Notes under the pieces: model-generated
The model's input: only the letters and a program-made list of their open reading frames with translations
What the model was told of the DNA's origin: nothing
Database searches by the model: none
NCBI RefSeq assembly: GCF_012985465.1
Contig: NZ_JAAQWN010000003.1
Location: forward strand, 248,001 to 312,000
Length of the DNA: 64,000 nucleotides
Direction: 5' to 3'
DNA from: Pseudomonas sp. WS 5079
Lineage (GTDB): Bacteria; Pseudomonadota; Gammaproteobacteria; Pseudomonadales; Pseudomonadaceae
Position numbers and translations under genes: made by a program
Shown here: in pieces, positions 10,599 through 21,132 of the stretch
Layout of the letters: every line of letters starts with the position of its first letter
How positions within the stretch are numbered: the stretch's first letter is position 1

Positions 10599-10865
10599 TT
10601 GTATGAAAAACGACTTTTAATGCGCAAAAACGCAAGTTTTCGCTACAAATACTTCGCTGCCCCTGCTGCGTTATCTCACCGGCTACTAGATAATCGCGCG
10701 CTACGGGGATCAGCGTAAATTGATCCATTTTTGACTTAGGTAGAGACTTGTCCGCTCGCCCGTGGGGAATCATTTAGCCCCATCGGAGTCGGAACAATGC
10801 TCGCCAACCTGGCATATAGATAGCTGGCCGTTGGTTTTTTGATCTGTTTTCGGCGAGGGTTGCTC

Positions 10866-12602
10866 GTGATTGTTAGTCCCTGTAATGCACCAAAATTGTC
10901 TGCCAAACGGTTACGAAACGCACTGGTGACGGGCTCTGCCCTGTTTTGCCTGTTCGGCGCGGGTCAACTGTGGGCATTCAGTCTGGACGATGTGTCGGCC
11001 AAGGCAAAAGAGCTGGCCGGGCAGAAATACGAAGCCCCGCGCAGCAATCTGCCGAACGAATTCCGCGAAATGAAGTTCGCTGACTACCAGAAAATTCGTT
11101 TCCGCAATGAAAAAGCCGAGTGGGCCGATCAGAAAACCCCGTTCAAGCTGTCCTTCTATCACCAGGGCATGCACTTCGACACGCCGGTGAAGATCAACGA
11201 AATCACCGCGACTGACGTCCAGGAAATCAAGTACGACCCGACTCGTTTCGATTTCGGCGACGTCAAGTTTGATCCAAAAGCCACCGACCAGCTGGGTTAT
11301 GCCGGCTTTCGCGTGCTGTACCCGATCAACAAGGACGACAAGCAAGACGAAATCATGACCATGCTCGGCGCCAGCTATTTCCGCGTCGTGGGCAAGGATC
11401 AGGTCTACGGCCTGTCCGCCCGTGGCATGGCGATTGATACCGCGCTGCCGTCCGGCGAAGAGTTCCCGCGTTTCACCGAGTTCTGGATCGAGCGTCCAAA
11501 ACCGGGTGACAAGCACCTGGTGATCTTTGCCCTGCTGGACTCGCCACGGGCCACTGGCGCCTATCGCCTGATCCTGCGCCCGGGCACCGACACCATTGTC
11601 GACGTCAAGTCGCAGATGTTCCTGCGCGACAAGGTCAGCAAGCTGGGCGTTGCCCCGTTGACCAGCATGTTCCTGTTCGGCGCCAACCAGCCGTCCAAAG
11701 TGCTCAACTACCGTCGCGAACTGCACGACTCCAGCGGTCTGTCGATCCATGCCGGCAACGGCGAGTGGATCTGGCGCCCGCTGAACAACCCAAAACACCT
11801 GTCGGTCAGCAACTTCTCGGTAGAAAACCCGCGTGGGTTCGGCCTGTTGCAGCGTGGTCGCAACTTCAGCCAGTACGAAGACCTCGACGACAACTACGAC
11901 AAGCGCCCAAGCGCCTGGATCGAGCCTGAAGGCGACTGGGGCAAGGGCTCCGTCGATTTGGTAGAGATCCCGACCGCCGATGAGACCAACGACAACATCG
12001 TTGCCTTCTGGAGCCCGGCCGAACTGCCCAAGCCCGGCGAGCCGCTGGATATCGCCTACCGCCTGCACTGGACTCTCAACGATGCACCGTTCCACTCGCC
12101 GGACAGTGCCTGGGTCAAGCAGACCCTGCGTTCTACTGGTGATGTGAAACAGTCCAACCTGATCCGCCAGCCAGACGGCAGCGTGGCCTATCTGGTGGAC
12201 TTCGAGGGCCCGTCCCTCAAGGCCCTGAAGCCAGATGCGGCAGTGCGCAGCCAGGTCAGCGTCGGTGAAAACGGCGAAGTCGTGGAAAACAGCGTGCGCT
12301 ACAACCCGCACACCAAAGGCTGGCGCCTGACCCTGCGCTTGAAGATCAAGGATGCAGGCAAACCGACCGAAATGCGTGCGGCCCTGGTCCAGGACATCGT
12401 CAAGCCTGAGCCAGAGCAGGTTTCCACCCAAGTCCTGAAGGCTGACAAAGTCCTGGCCAAGCAACACGAGAAACACGCCAAGAAAGACGCCAAGGACAAG
12501 CAAGACAAGCAGCCAGAAGCTGCCCCAGCCACCCCGGAGCCAGTCAAGACAGAACAAGTCCTGACCGAAACCTGGAGCAATCAGTTGCCTGCCGATGAGT
12601 AA
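10866..12602 (+). CDS. opgG: OpgG, periplasmic glucan biosynthesis protein G
   Basis: Periplasmic protein needed for osmoregulated periplasmic glucan backbone assembly with OpgH. The GTG at 10866 is preferred over the upstream TTG at 10839 because GAGGG (10855-10859) is six bases away and the product begins [17 protein letters not shown] as in relatives. The first ~37 residues form a long Sec signal peptide (basic KRLRN, hydrophobic ALFCLFGAG, cleavage after LWA). The MdoG domain follows to about residue 520. The last ~55 residues are very rich in Lys, Asp, Gln and Pro ([11 protein letters not shown]), an extension not present in the ~511-residue enteric protein. The 3' end overlaps opgH by 8 bases. 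Confidence 0.95.
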   Translation: MIVSPCNAPKLSAKRLRNALVTGSALFCLFGAGQLWAFSLDDVSAKAKELAGQKYEAPRSNLPNEFREMKFADYQKIRFRNEKAEWADQKTPFKLSFYHQGMHFDTPVKINEITATDVQEIKYDPTRFDFGDVKFDPKATDQLGYAGFRVLYPINKDDKQDEIMTMLGASYFRVVGKDQVYGLSARGMAIDTALPSGEEFPRFTEFWIERPKPGDKHLVIFALLDSPRATGAYRLILRPGTDTIVDVKSQMFLRDKVSKLGVAPLTSMFLFGANQPSKVLNYRRELHDSSGLSIHAGNGEWIWRPLNNPKHLSVSNFSVENPRGFGLLQRGRNFSQYEDLDDNYDKRPSAWIEPEGDWGKGSVDLVEIPTADETNDNIVAFWSPAELPKPGEPLDIAYRLHWTLNDAPFHSPDSAWVKQTLRSTGDVKQSNLIRQPDGSVAYLVDFEGPSLKALKPDAAVRSQVSVGENGEVVENSVRYNPHTKGWRLTLRLKIKDAGKPTEMRAALVQDIVKPEPEQVSTQVLKADKVLAKQHEKHAKKDAKDKQDKQPEAAPATPEPVKTEQVLTETWSNQLPADE

Positions 12603-15165
12603 CTCCCAAGTCCAGCCAGAGACTCTTGCCGAGTACCTGGCGCATCTTCCGATGACCGACGAGCAGCGCGCCGAACTGGCGGGCTGCAAGTCCTTCTCCG
12701 AACTGCACGAGCGCCTGTCGTCGTCGACCTTTGACGCCCCGGTGGACGCGGCGCAGGCCTCGGTTGGCCGAAGGCTCACCCTCAACACGGCCGAGGAGCT
12801 AGAGGAAGCCGAAATGCTGGTGCTCGACGCCAGCGGTCGGGTTTGCCTCAAGGCCACGCCGCCGATCCGGCGTACCAAAGTGGTGCCCGAGCCTTGGCGC
12901 ACCAATATCCTGGTGCGTGGCTGGCGCCGGCTGACCGGCCGTAGCAACCCGCCTGCGCCGCCCAAAGACGAGCGCGTGCTGCCGGCTGCGCGCTGGCGCA
13001 CCGTGGGTTCGATCCGCCGCTATATCCTGCTGGTGCTGATGCTCGGCCAGACGATCGTGGCCGGCTGGTACATGAAAGGCATCATGCCGTACCAGGGCTG
13101 GTCCTTCGTCGACTTTGACGAGGTGCGTAACCAGACCCTGCTGCAAACTGCCACCCAGGTCCTGCCCTACGCCCTGCAAACCAGCATCCTGATCATGTTC
13201 GGCATCCTGTTCTGCTGGGTTTCGGCGGGTTTCTGGACTGCGCTGATGGGTTTCCTTGAGTTGCTTACCGGTCACGACAAGTACCGGATCTCCGGGAAAA
13301 GCGCCGGCGACGAGCCAATCCCGAAAGAGGCCCGTACCGCGCTGGTCATGCCGATCTGCAACGAAGACGTGCCCCGGGTGTTTGCCGGCCTGCGCGCGAC
13401 CTTCGAGTCGGTCGCTGCCACTGGCGATCTGGATCGTTTCGACTTCTTTGTGCTCAGCGACAGTAACGACGCCGACATCTGCATTGCCGAACAGCAAGCC
13501 TGGCTCGACGTCTGCCGCGAGGCCGGTGGCTTTGGCAAGATTTTCTATCGCCGCCGTCGTCGTCGCGTCAAACGCAAGAGCGGCAACCTTGACGACTTCT
13601 GCCGTCGCTGGGGCGGTGACTACAAGTACATGGTGGTCCTCGACGCCGACAGCGTGATGAGCGGCGAATGCCTGACCAGCCTGGTGCGCCTGATGGAAGC
13701 CACGCCGGACGCCGGGATCATCCAGACCGCGCCACGTGCCTCGGGCATGGACACCCTGTATGCGCGCATGCAGCAGTTCGCCACCCGCGTCTACGGCCCG
13801 CTGTTCACCGCGGGCCTGCACTTCTGGCAGTTGGGCGAATCCCACTACTGGGGCCACAACGCGATCATCCGCATGAAGCCGTTTATCGAGCACTGCGCCC
13901 TGGCGCCATTACCGGGTAAAGGTGCGTTTGCCGGCTCGATTCTTTCCCACGACTTCGTTGAAGCTGCGCTGATGCGCCGTGCCGGCTGGGGCGTGTGGAT
14001 TGCCTACGACTTGCCGGGCAGCTACGAAGAACTGCCGCCCAACCTGCTGGACGAGCTCAAGCGTGACCGTCGCTGGTGCCACGGTAACCTGATGAACTTC
14101 CGCCTGTTCCTGGTCAAGGGCATGCACCCGGTACACCGTGCGGTGTTCCTCACTGGCGTGATGTCGTACCTGTCGGCGCCGTTGTGGTTCCTGTTCCTGG
14201 TGCTGTCCACGGCCCTGCTGGCGGTCAACACCCTGATGGAGCCGCAGTACTTCATGGCGCCGCGCCAGTTGTACCCGCTGTGGCCGCAATGGCATCCGGA
14301 CAAGGCGGTGGCCCTGTTCTCCACCACCATCGTGCTGCTGTTCCTGCCTAAATTGCTGAGCATCATCCTGATCTGGGCCAAGGGCGCGAAAGAGTTCGGT
14401 GGCAAGTTCAAGGTGACCTTGTCGATGCTGCTGGAGATGTTGTTCTCCATGCTGCTGGCGCCGGTACGGATGATTTTCCACACCCGCTTCGTGCTCGCCG
14501 CGTTCCTCGGCTGGGCTGCGACCTGGAACTCGCCGCAACGTGACGATGACTCCACGCCATGGAGCGAGGCAGTCAAGCGCCACGGCCCGCAGACCTTGCT
14601 GGGCTTCTTCTGGGCGCTGCTGGTGGTGTGGTTGAATCCAAGCTTCCTGTGGTGGCTGGTGCCGATTGTCGGTTCGCTGATGTTGTCGATCCCGGTCTCG
14701 GTGATCTCCAGCCGGGTCAAGCTGGGCCTCAAGTCGCGCGACGAAAGCCTGTTCTTGATCCCCGAGGAATACAATCCGCCGCAGGCGCTGCTGTCGACCG
14801 ACCGCTACACCCACGAAAACCGTTGGCATGCACTGAATGACGGTTTTATCCGGGCAGTGGTCGATCCGCAGCAGAACGCCCTGGCCTGTGCCCTGGCGAC
14901 CTCCCGCCATGGCCATGCGGAGCCGATTGAGTGGCTGCGCGCCGATCGCGTGCGACATGCCCTGAAAGTCGGCCCCGCGGGCCTGAACAACAACGAGCGC
15001 GTGGCCTTGCTCAGCGACCCGGTGGCCCTGGGGCGCCTGCATGAGCAAGTCTGGAGCGAGGGGCATGCCGAATGGCTTGGCGCCTGGCGCGAATCGGTCA
15101 AGGCCGACCCGCATGCGCCGTTGCTGCCGCTCAAGCCGCTGTCATCCCAGGCTCAGCCAGCCTGA
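12595..15165 (+). CDS. opgH: OpgH, periplasmic glucan glucosyltransferase
   Basis: 856-residue integral inner-membrane family-2 glycosyltransferase that polymerises glucose from UDP-glucose into the glucan backbone and passes it to the periplasm. Hydrophobic segments occur near residues 140-160 and 190-220, and several more between about 515 and 720. The cytoplasmic catalytic domain lies between, with Asp350-x-Asp352 (VLDADS) and the processive-enzyme motif RDRRW (490-494). In enterics OpgH also moonlights as a nutrient-dependent division inhibitor through its N-terminus; whether that holds here is unknown. It overlaps opgG and forms the opgGH operon. Confidence 0.96.
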   Translation: MSNSQVQPETLAEYLAHLPMTDEQRAELAGCKSFSELHERLSSSTFDAPVDAAQASVGRRLTLNTAEELEEAEMLVLDASGRVCLKATPPIRRTKVVPEPWRTNILVRGWRRLTGRSNPPAPPKDERVLPAARWRTVGSIRRYILLVLMLGQTIVAGWYMKGIMPYQGWSFVDFDEVRNQTLLQTATQVLPYALQTSILIMFGILFCWVSAGFWTALMGFLELLTGHDKYRISGKSAGDEPIPKEARTALVMPICNEDVPRVFAGLRATFESVAATGDLDRFDFFVLSDSNDADICIAEQQAWLDVCREAGGFGKIFYRRRRRRVKRKSGNLDDFCRRWGGDYKYMVVLDADSVMSGECLTSLVRLMEATPDAGIIQTAPRASGMDTLYARMQQFATRVYGPLFTAGLHFWQLGESHYWGHNAIIRMKPFIEHCALAPLPGKGAFAGSILSHDFVEAALMRRAGWGVWIAYDLPGSYEELPPNLLDELKRDRRWCHGNLMNFRLFLVKGMHPVHRAVFLTGVMSYLSAPLWFLFLVLSTALLAVNTLMEPQYFMAPRQLYPLWPQWHPDKAVALFSTTIVLLFLPKLLSIILIWAKGAKEFGGKFKVTLSMLLEMLFSMLLAPVRMIFHTRFVLAAFLGWAATWNSPQRDDDSTPWSEAVKRHGPQTLLGFFWALLVVWLNPSFLWWLVPIVGSLMLSIPVSVISSRVKLGLKSRDESLFLIPEEYNPPQALLSTDRYTHENRWHALNDGFIRAVVDPQQNALACALATSRHGHAEPIEWLRADRVRHALKVGPAGLNNNERVALLSDPVALGRLHEQVWSEGHAEWLGAWRESVKADPHAPLLPLKPLSSQAQPA

Positions 15166-15171
15166 TTCAGA

Positions 15172-15197
15172 CGCCCCCGGGATTCGTCTCGGGGGCG
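15172..15197 (+). terminator. Candidate terminator after opgGH
   Basis: CGCCCCCG at 15172-15179 pairs with CGGGGGCG at 15190-15197 around a 10-base loop, just after the opgH stop. The following CTTGAAACG has only a weak T content, so efficiency is uncertain. Confidence 0.55.
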
Positions 15198-15279
15198 CTT
15201 GAAACGCCCTTCCTACAGCGTTTTTCGCTTCTGCCTTAGCCTTCTAACTTCGATACAAAAGACCCTGGTTCAAGGCGTA

Positions 15280-15314
15280 TTGCCGTGCCTGCCAGTGGGT
15301 TAGGATCGCCCCCC
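15280..15314 (+). promoter_or_regulatory. Candidate promoter, upstream of first binding-protein gene
   Basis: The block AGTGGGTTAGGATCGCCCCC (15294-15313) recurs almost unchanged upstream of the second binding-protein gene. TAGGAT at 15301-15306 could be a -10 element, with TTGCCG at 15280-15285 as a closely spaced (15 bp) -35. Duplication of the block together with the gene supports a regulatory role. Confidence 0.35.
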
Positions 15315-15394
15315 AAATCTGACTCGACCGCCTGTGGCTTGCGCTAGACCCGCAACGCACGGTACGCGGCTGCTTAATGAAAAAGGGGCTTTTC

Positions 15395-16192
15395 ATGATC
15401 AAGGGTTACTGGTCGATACTGCTGGGTATTGTCGCGTTGCTACAGGTACAGATGGCGCACGCGGGCGCCATTGATGAGGCCGTGCGGCGCGGGGTCTTGA
15501 AAGTGGGGACCGACCCCAACTACGTGCCCTTTGAAATGACCGACAAACAGGGGCGTGTTATCGGCTTTGAAGCTGACCTGCTCGAAGAAATGAGCAATGC
15601 CCTGGGGGTGGCGCTGGAATGGGTGCCGGTGGCCTATACCGAGCTGATCCCGGGCCTGCTGGGCGGCCGCTTCGACATGATCGGCAGCGGTATGACCGTA
15701 ACCCAGGAGCGCAACCTCAAGCTCAACTTCAGCGACTCGTTCATCATCGTTGGCCAGACCGTACTGCTGCACCCGCGCCTGGCCGGCAAAGTCAGCAGCA
15801 TTGAAGACCTGAACGAAGCCGGCTATCGGATTGCTGCCGCAGACGGCACCACCGGCGAAGCGGCGGCGCGGCGCTTCCTGGGGGCTGCGCAACTGCGCAG
15901 CTTTGCCACGGAGGAGGAAGGCGTGCGCCAGTTGGTCGACGGGAGGGTTGATGCCTTTATCCATGATGCGCCCTATAACCTGATTGCCCTGGCCAAGCCG
16001 CAAAACCGCGAACTGCTGGCCCTGGAGCAGCCCTTCACCTACGAACCCCTGGCGTTTGGATTGCCAAAGGGCGATTACGATAGCCTGAACTGGATCAATC
16101 ACTTCCTTAATCAGATAGCCCAGGACGGCACCTACGATCGGCTGCATGACAAGTGGTTTCGGGACACGGACTGGTTGTCGGAGATCGAATGA
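15395..16192 (+). CDS. Amino-acid ABC transporter substrate-binding protein, copy 1
   Basis: Periplasmic type-II binding protein (SBP_bac_3 family) of 265 residues. Its Sec signal peptide MIKGYWSILLGIVALLQVQMAHA is cut after AHA, and the mature part starts GAIDEAVRRG. Ligand-lobe signatures VGTDPNYVPFEMTDKQG, GFEADLLEEM and RFDMIGSGMTVTQER are those of polar amino-acid receptors. ATG 15395 follows AAGGGG with good spacing; an upstream ATG at 15377 would shift the signal peptide. It is clearly paralogous to the next gene, of identical length, with divergence in the hinge and C-lobe. It may widen the ligand range of the single permease downstream. The precise ligand is not deducible. Confidence 0.88.
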   Translation: MIKGYWSILLGIVALLQVQMAHAGAIDEAVRRGVLKVGTDPNYVPFEMTDKQGRVIGFEADLLEEMSNALGVALEWVPVAYTELIPGLLGGRFDMIGSGMTVTQERNLKLNFSDSFIIVGQTVLLHPRLAGKVSSIEDLNEAGYRIAAADGTTGEAAARRFLGAAQLRSFATEEEGVRQLVDGRVDAFIHDAPYNLIALAKPQNRELLALEQPFTYEPLAFGLPKGDYDSLNWINHFLNQIAQDGTYDRLHDKWFRDTDWLSEIE

Positions 16193-16316
16193 TGGTCACA
16201 ACTGCTTACATAACTCCTGGGGGCTTACCCGTCAGGTCAAGCCGTCTAACTGCGCTTTTCTCCGGGGTTTTGTGGGGTTTTTCTGTCATATCCGCCAACA
16301 AATCCCGGCTAGACCT

Positions 16317-16352
16317 TTGTGCCGGTGGGCGAGTGGGTTAGCATCGCTCCCC
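16317..16352 (+). promoter_or_regulatory. Candidate promoter, upstream of second binding-protein gene
   Basis: AGTGGGTTAGCATCGCTCCC at 16332-16351 matches the block before copy 1 with two differences. TAGCAT at 16339-16344 is a possible -10 and TTGTGC at 16317-16322 a possible -35 (16 bp spacing). Confidence 0.35.
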
Positions 16353-16414
16353 GAAGAAATAGTGCAGCCCTGTGAAGGCCTGCATCAAAATAAAATGAGT
16401 CAGGGGACTTGGTG

Positions 16415-17212
16415 ATGAAAAAGTATCTTTCGATGCTGATGCTCGGCGTTACGGCCCTGCTGGCAGTCAATACGGCCCAGGCCGGTGCGATTGACGAAGC
16501 GGTCAAGCGCGGCACCTTGAAAGTCGGCATGGATCCGACCTACATGCCGTTTGAGATGACCAACAAGCGTGGCGAAATCATTGGTTTTGAAGTCGACCTG
16601 CTCAAGGCGATGGCCAAGTCCATGGGGGTCAAGCTGGAACTGGTCTCCACCGGTTACGACGGCATCATCCCAGCCTTCCTCACCGGCAAGTTCGACATGA
16701 TCGGCAGCGGCATGACCCTGACCCAGGAACGCAACCTGCGCCTGAACTTCAGCGAACCCTTCATCGTGGTTGGCCAGACCCTGCTGATCCGCAAGGAACT
16801 GGAAGGCACCATCAAGTCCTACAAAGACCTGAATGACGAGAAGTACCGCCTGACCTCCAAACTCGGCACTACGGGTGAGATGGTGGCCAAGAAGCTGATC
16901 TCCAAGGCCAAGTACCACGGCTACGACAACGAGCAGGAAGGTGTGCTCGACGTGGTCAACGGCAAGGCCGACGCCTTTGTCTACGACGCGCCGTACAACG
17001 TGGTTGCCGAGAAAAAAGTCGGCAATGGCAAGCTGGTGTACCTCGAAGAACCCTTCACCTACGAGCCGCTGGCATTCGGTTTGAAGAAGGGCGACTACGA
17101 CAGCATCAACTTCATCAATAACTTCCTGCACCAGATCCGCAACGACGGCACCTACGATCGCATCCATGACAAGTGGTTCAAGAGCTCCGAGTGGCTCAAG
17201 GACATGGAATAA
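16415..17212 (+). CDS. Amino-acid ABC transporter substrate-binding protein, copy 2
   Basis: 265-residue periplasmic binding protein of the SBP_bac_3 family. Signal peptide [23 protein letters not shown] is cut after AQA; the mature protein begins GAIDEAVKRGTLKVGMDP. ATG 16415 lies eight bases after CAGGGGA and is preferred over the in-frame GTG and TTG just upstream. It shares with copy 1 the stretches IGSGMT, TQERNL, FTYEPLAFGL and NDGTYDRIHDKWF-like ends. Lys-rich composition makes this copy more basic than copy 1. It is likely the main receptor for the permease and ATPase that follow. A REPIN separates it from the permease gene, which often lets the abundant binding protein be made in excess. 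Confidence 0.9.
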   Translation: MKKYLSMLMLGVTALLAVNTAQAGAIDEAVKRGTLKVGMDPTYMPFEMTNKRGEIIGFEVDLLKAMAKSMGVKLELVSTGYDGIIPAFLTGKFDMIGSGMTLTQERNLRLNFSEPFIVVGQTLLIRKELEGTIKSYKDLNDEKYRLTSKLGTTGEMVAKKLISKAKYHGYDNEQEGVLDVVNGKADAFVYDAPYNVVAEKKVGNGKLVYLEEPFTYEPLAFGLKKGDYDSINFINNFLHQIRNDGTYDRIHDKWFKSSEWLKDME

Positions 17213-17230
17213 GCTAGAAACCGCGTCGCG

Positions 17231-17300
17231 CCCATCGCGGGCAAGCCCGCTCCCACATTTGGAATGCATTCCAGTGTGGGAGCGGGCTTGCCCGCGATGG
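17231..17300. repeat. REPIN between binding protein and permease genes
   Basis: Inverted pair of REP copies with CGCGGGCAAGCCCGCTCCC on the left and the complement on the right. The short spacer includes the perfect palindrome TGGAATGCATTCCA (17260-17273), similar to the spacer of the REPIN at 2168-2250. Confidence 0.9.
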
Positions 17301-17335
17301 CGGCCTGACAGCCGATACACATCCCGGAACCCGCA

Positions 17336-18295
17336 ATGAAACAGAAAAAAGCCCAATGGCCCTGGCACCTGCTGACCGTGCTGGTGCTGGTCGGCATGGC
17401 CGGCGCGTTGTACTACGCCACCTCGCTGATGTCCTACGAATGGCGCTGGAACCGCGTGCCGCAATACTTCGCCTACCAGGCTGAAGAGTCCAAGCGGGCG
17501 GCGGATATTTCCACGGTGGTCGAGTTGGTGCGCAAGGGCGACGTGGCGCAAGTCACCCTGCGCAACGACGCCGGCGCCGAACAGCACCTGACGGTGGCCG
17601 AAAACAGCCTGCAAGTGGCCCGTGGCGACGATGTGGCCGAGGGCGATGTGATCGGTGTGACCCGGCACTGGGCGCTGGGCCCATTGATGTGGGGGTTGTG
17701 GACCACCCTGTGGCTGTCGCTGGTCTCGGGGGTATTGGGCTTGTTCATCGGCCTGGCAACCGGCCTGTGTCGTTTGTCGAATAATCCGACCTTGCGCGAT
17801 CTGTCGACGATCTATGTCGAACTGGTACGCGGTACGCCGCTATTGGTACAGATCTTCATTTTCTACTTTTTCATCGGCACGGTGCTGAACCTGTCGCGCG
17901 AGTTCGCCGGCATCGCCGCGCTGTCGCTGTTTACCGGCGCCTACGTGGCCGAAATCGTGCGTGCCGGCGTGCAGTCGATTGCCCGTGGCCAAGGCGAAGC
18001 TGCCCGCTCCCTGGGCTTGAGCGCCTGCCAGTCGATGCGCCATGTGGTGCTGCCGCAGGCCTTCAAGCGCGTGCTGCCGCCGTTGGCCGGGCAATTTATC
18101 AGTCTGGTCAAGGACACCTCGTTGGTGTCGGTGATCGCCATTACCGAGCTGCTCAAGAGCGGTCGCGAGGTCATCACCACCTCGTTCTCGCCGTTTGAAA
18201 TCCTGTTCTGTGTCGCAGGCCTGTACCTGCTGATCAACCTGCCGCTGTCGAAAATGGCCAGCCGGCTTGAGCGGAGGCTCGCCCAAAGTGATTGA
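17336..18295 (+). CDS. Polar amino-acid ABC transporter permease
   Basis: 319-residue inner-membrane permease of the HisM/GlnP family. One hydrophobic segment at about residues 10-32 is followed by a ~80-residue hydrophilic, probably periplasmic insertion. The usual MetI-type membrane domain then begins near residue 115, with the EAA loop reading [30 protein letters not shown] at about 217-242 (ATPase contact). Only one permease gene is present, so a homodimeric channel is likely. The stop overlaps the ATPase start region by a few bases. The ligand is unassigned. Confidence 0.9.
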   Translation: MKQKKAQWPWHLLTVLVLVGMAGALYYATSLMSYEWRWNRVPQYFAYQAEESKRAADISTVVELVRKGDVAQVTLRNDAGAEQHLTVAENSLQVARGDDVAEGDVIGVTRHWALGPLMWGLWTTLWLSLVSGVLGLFIGLATGLCRLSNNPTLRDLSTIYVELVRGTPLLVQIFIFYFFIGTVLNLSREFAGIAALSLFTGAYVAEIVRAGVQSIARGQGEAARSLGLSACQSMRHVVLPQAFKRVLPPLAGQFISLVKDTSLVSVIAITELLKSGREVITTSFSPFEILFCVAGLYLLINLPLSKMASRLERRLAQSD

Positions 18296-19022
18296 AGTGC
18301 GCGATCTGGTAAAAGTCTTCGACACCCGTGGGCACGTGGTGCGCGCGGTGGATCACGTCACCACCCAGGTAGCCAAGGGCGAGGTGCTGGTGGTGATCGG
18401 CCCGTCCGGCTCCGGCAAATCGACGTTCCTGCGCTGCCTCAACGGCCTGGAAGAGTTCGATTCGGGCTCGGTGAGCATTGATGGCCTGCAACTGGCCGAC
18501 CCCAAGACCGACGTGAACGCCTATCGCCGGGAAGTCGGCATGGTGTTCCAGCATTTCAACCTGTTCCCGCACATGACCGTGCTGGAAAACCTGTGCCTGG
18601 CGCAGAAAGTCGTGCGCAAGCGCGGCAAGAAGGAGCGCGAGGCCAAGGCCCTGGCATTGCTGGAAAAGGTCGGCATCGCCCAAAAAGCCAACGAGTTCCC
18701 CTCGCGGCTCTCGGGTGGCCAGCAACAGCGCGTGGCGATTGCCCGGGCGCTGGCCATGGAACCCAAGGTCATGTTGTTTGACGAGCCCACCTCGGCACTG
18801 GACCCGGAAATGGTCGGCGAAGTGCTGGACGTCATGAAGACCCTGGCCCTGGAAGGCATGACCATGGTCTGCGTGACCCACGAAATGGGCTTTGCCCGTG
18901 AAGTGGCAGACCGGGTGCTGTTCTTCGATCACGGCAAACTGTTGGAAGACGCTGCACCCGCGCAGTTCTTTGATGCACCGAAGGACCCACGGGCACAGGC
19001 GTTCCTGCGCCAGGTTCTGTAA
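18288..19022 (+). CDS. Polar amino-acid ABC transporter ATP-binding protein
   Basis: ABC ATPase of the GlnQ/HisP type, 244 residues from GTG 18288, which follows GGAGG (18273-18277) and gives the family-like start [11 protein letters not shown]; a TTG at 18267 would add seven residues but has no ribosome site. Walker [10 protein letters not shown], signature [15 protein letters not shown] and Walker [13 protein letters not shown] are all intact. It overlaps the permease gene by 8 bases. It converges, with only 15 bases between stops, on the chemoreceptor gene on the other strand. Confidence 0.93.
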   Translation: MIEVRDLVKVFDTRGHVVRAVDHVTTQVAKGEVLVVIGPSGSGKSTFLRCLNGLEEFDSGSVSIDGLQLADPKTDVNAYRREVGMVFQHFNLFPHMTVLENLCLAQKVVRKRGKKEREAKALALLEKVGIAQKANEFPSRLSGGQQQRVAIARALAMEPKVMLFDEPTSALDPEMVGEVLDVMKTLALEGMTMVCVTHEMGFAREVADRVLFFDHGKLLEDAAPAQFFDAPKDPRAQAFLRQVL

Positions 19023-19037
19023 CCCACGGGGGCAGGT

Positions 19038-20945
19038 TCAGACCTTGAACTTGCCTACGCACTGCTGAAGATTCGTGCCCAGCCGTGCCAATTCAATACT
19101 CGCCGCCGCCGTCTGTTCGCTGGCAGCGGCGGTTTGCTCCGACACATCCCTGACCTTCAACACGCTGCGATTGATCTCCTCGGCCACCGCACTTTGCTGT
19201 TCGGCGGCGGCGGCGATCTGTGGGTTCATTTCCTGGATGACCAGCACGGTGCGCGCGATTTCCGTCAGGGCGTCGCCGGCATTGCGCGTCAGGCCGACGC
19301 TGCGGTCGGTCAGGGCGCGGCTGTTGTCCATGATGTCGGCGACCTGTTGCGTGCCGCTGTGCAAGCCGCCGATCAGTTCTTCGATTTCCTCGGCGGACTG
19401 TTGGGTGCGCTGGGCAAGGCTGCGTACTTCGTCGGCCACCACGGCAAATCCCTGGCCGGCTTCACCTGCGCGTGCGGCCTCGATCGCCGCATTGAGCGCC
19501 AGCAGGTTGGTCTGCTGGGACACCGACTTGATCACCTCCAGCACGCTGCCGATCTTCTGGCTTTCCCGTTGCAGGCCCAGCATCGCCTGGCTGGAGCGCG
19601 CCATCTCGTGGGCCAGGTGTTCAATGTGCGCCACCGCATCCGTCACCACCTGGTCGCCCAGTTCGGTCTGCTGGTTGGCCTGGCTGGCGGCAATCGAGGC
19701 CTGTTCGGCATGCCGCGCGACTTCCTGGGCGGTGGCGAGCATCTGGTTCATGGCGGTCGCCACCTGCTCGGTTTCGTCACGCTGATTATTCACGCCCGCC
19801 CGGGTTTGCTCGGTGACGGCCGACAACTCCTCGGCGGCGCTGGCGATCTGCCGGGCATTGTCGCTGATGCTGCCAATCAGCCCCCGCAGGTTCAGGGTCA
19901 TTTGCGCCATGCTGCATTGCAACTGGCCCAGCTCATCGCGGCGCCGGGTCTGCACATCGTGGCTGAGGTCGCCGTCGGCAATGCGATTGGCCACGGCCAG
20001 GGCCCTGCGCAGTGGCTTGACGATCTGCCCGGCGATTATCCAGGCGGCCAGGGCGCCAAAGAGCACAGCCGCAGCGGTAATGGCGAGCGTCTGGGTGCGG
20101 GCCTGTTCGGCTTCCCGATTGCGGCGCTGGGTCTGGTCCTGGCTCAACAGGTCACTCTGCACCAGCAGTTGATCCAGCTGCTGCTCCAACTCGTTTTGCG
20201 CCGTTTCGGTGGTGAGCTGGGTATCGCGCAGGCGTGCCAGATGGGTGCGCAGGCTGAGCACGGCATTTTTCAATGCGCTGTTGTCCACGGGCAGTTTCTC
20301 CACGGCCGCCTGGGCGAGTTCGAGGCTGCGCTCGGCGTCGCTGACGGCCTGGGCATAGGTATCCAGGCTGCTGGCCGCCCAGGCCGGGCTCAGGGCGCGG
20401 TCTTCGGCTTGTTCAATGGCCAGGCGCAGGGCTTCGATGGCATCGAGGGCTTTTTCGTCGTCCTGGTCGGGCAGGTCGCTGGCCAGTTGCGCCAGGCTGT
20501 CGCTGGTACGGATGGAGCTCTGTTTCAGCTGTTCGCGGGCAGTTTCCCGCTGCTTGACCAGTGAGGGCACATCCTTGAGCGTGGTTTTGAACTTGCCTGA
20601 AATACTGGCCATGCTCTGCAGGTATTGCAGGGCTTTTGGCGCCTTGAGACGGTTTGACAGCTCGCTCATGTACCCGTCGACCTCGTCCATGGAGACGCTC
20701 AATTTATTGAGGCTGGTTGCGTTGTCCAGGGTGCGGTACACGATGCGGTCGGCCCGCACTTGTTCACCGGTCACTGCCAGTTGCGCGAGCACGGTCAGGG
20801 TTTGTGAGCGGTAGAGCGAGGCGGCGAGGGACTGCCAGCCAGTCAGGGCGATTACAAGGCTCAGGGCCAGCACCAAGGCAAAACCCAGGACCAGTTTGAG
20901 AGTGACGCTGGTGTTACCCAGCAGTTGAGTCATTCGACGAAGCAT
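19038..20945 (-). CDS. Methyl-accepting chemotaxis protein with long helical (HBM-like) sensor
   Basis: 635-residue chemoreceptor. TM1 is at about 15-37, a ~250-residue mostly helical periplasmic domain at 38-286, TM2 near 287-305, HAMP to about 358, then the cytoplasmic signalling hairpin with its tip around [20 protein letters not shown] (489 onward). The sensor length fits the helical bimodular (HBM) class rather than the ~160-residue 4HB type. Start is ATG at 20945, six bases after GGAGG; a further upstream start at 21008 is less likely. The C-terminus (VGKFKV) has no CheR-binding pentapeptide. It lies next to an amino-acid transporter and a paralogous receptor. Ligand unknown. Confidence 0.9.
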   Translation of the reverse strand: MLRRMTQLLGNTSVTLKLVLGFALVLALSLVIALTGWQSLAASLYRSQTLTVLAQLAVTGEQVRADRIVYRTLDNATSLNKLSVSMDEVDGYMSELSNRLKAPKALQYLQSMASISGKFKTTLKDVPSLVKQRETAREQLKQSSIRTSDSLAQLASDLPDQDDEKALDAIEALRLAIEQAEDRALSPAWAASSLDTYAQAVSDAERSLELAQAAVEKLPVDNSALKNAVLSLRTHLARLRDTQLTTETAQNELEQQLDQLLVQSDLLSQDQTQRRNREAEQARTQTLAITAAAVLFGALAAWIIAGQIVKPLRRALAVANRIADGDLSHDVQTRRRDELGQLQCSMAQMTLNLRGLIGSISDNARQIASAAEELSAVTEQTRAGVNNQRDETEQVATAMNQMLATAQEVARHAEQASIAASQANQQTELGDQVVTDAVAHIEHLAHEMARSSQAMLGLQRESQKIGSVLEVIKSVSQQTNLLALNAAIEAARAGEAGQGFAVVADEVRSLAQRTQQSAEEIEELIGGLHSGTQQVADIMDNSRALTDRSVGLTRNAGDALTEIARTVLVIQEMNPQIAAAAEQQSAVAEEINRSVLKVRDVSEQTAAASEQTAAASIELARLGTNLQQCVGKFKV

Positions 20946-21132
20946 GGCCAACCTCCGGCAAGTGAACAAAGGCGTTCGACGTGCCGGGGCGCCGACGGGC
21001 GCGGACACATTGAATCCATTTGAACGCTAGTCGGCGTAGGCGCCAGGTGTACCGATCATGGCCTGAAAAACGTGTAGGAAATTTCACAAGCTGCGAGCGG
21101 CGACCCGGACGGATCGCCGCGAAGGGCAGGGG

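Noticed and set aside
10599..10865. Possible small gene or RNA in the 267-base gap before opgG
   Set aside because: Short open frames here lack ribosome sites, and the only stem (around GTGGGGAATCATTTAGCCCCAT) is weak; it is more likely the opgGH promoter region.
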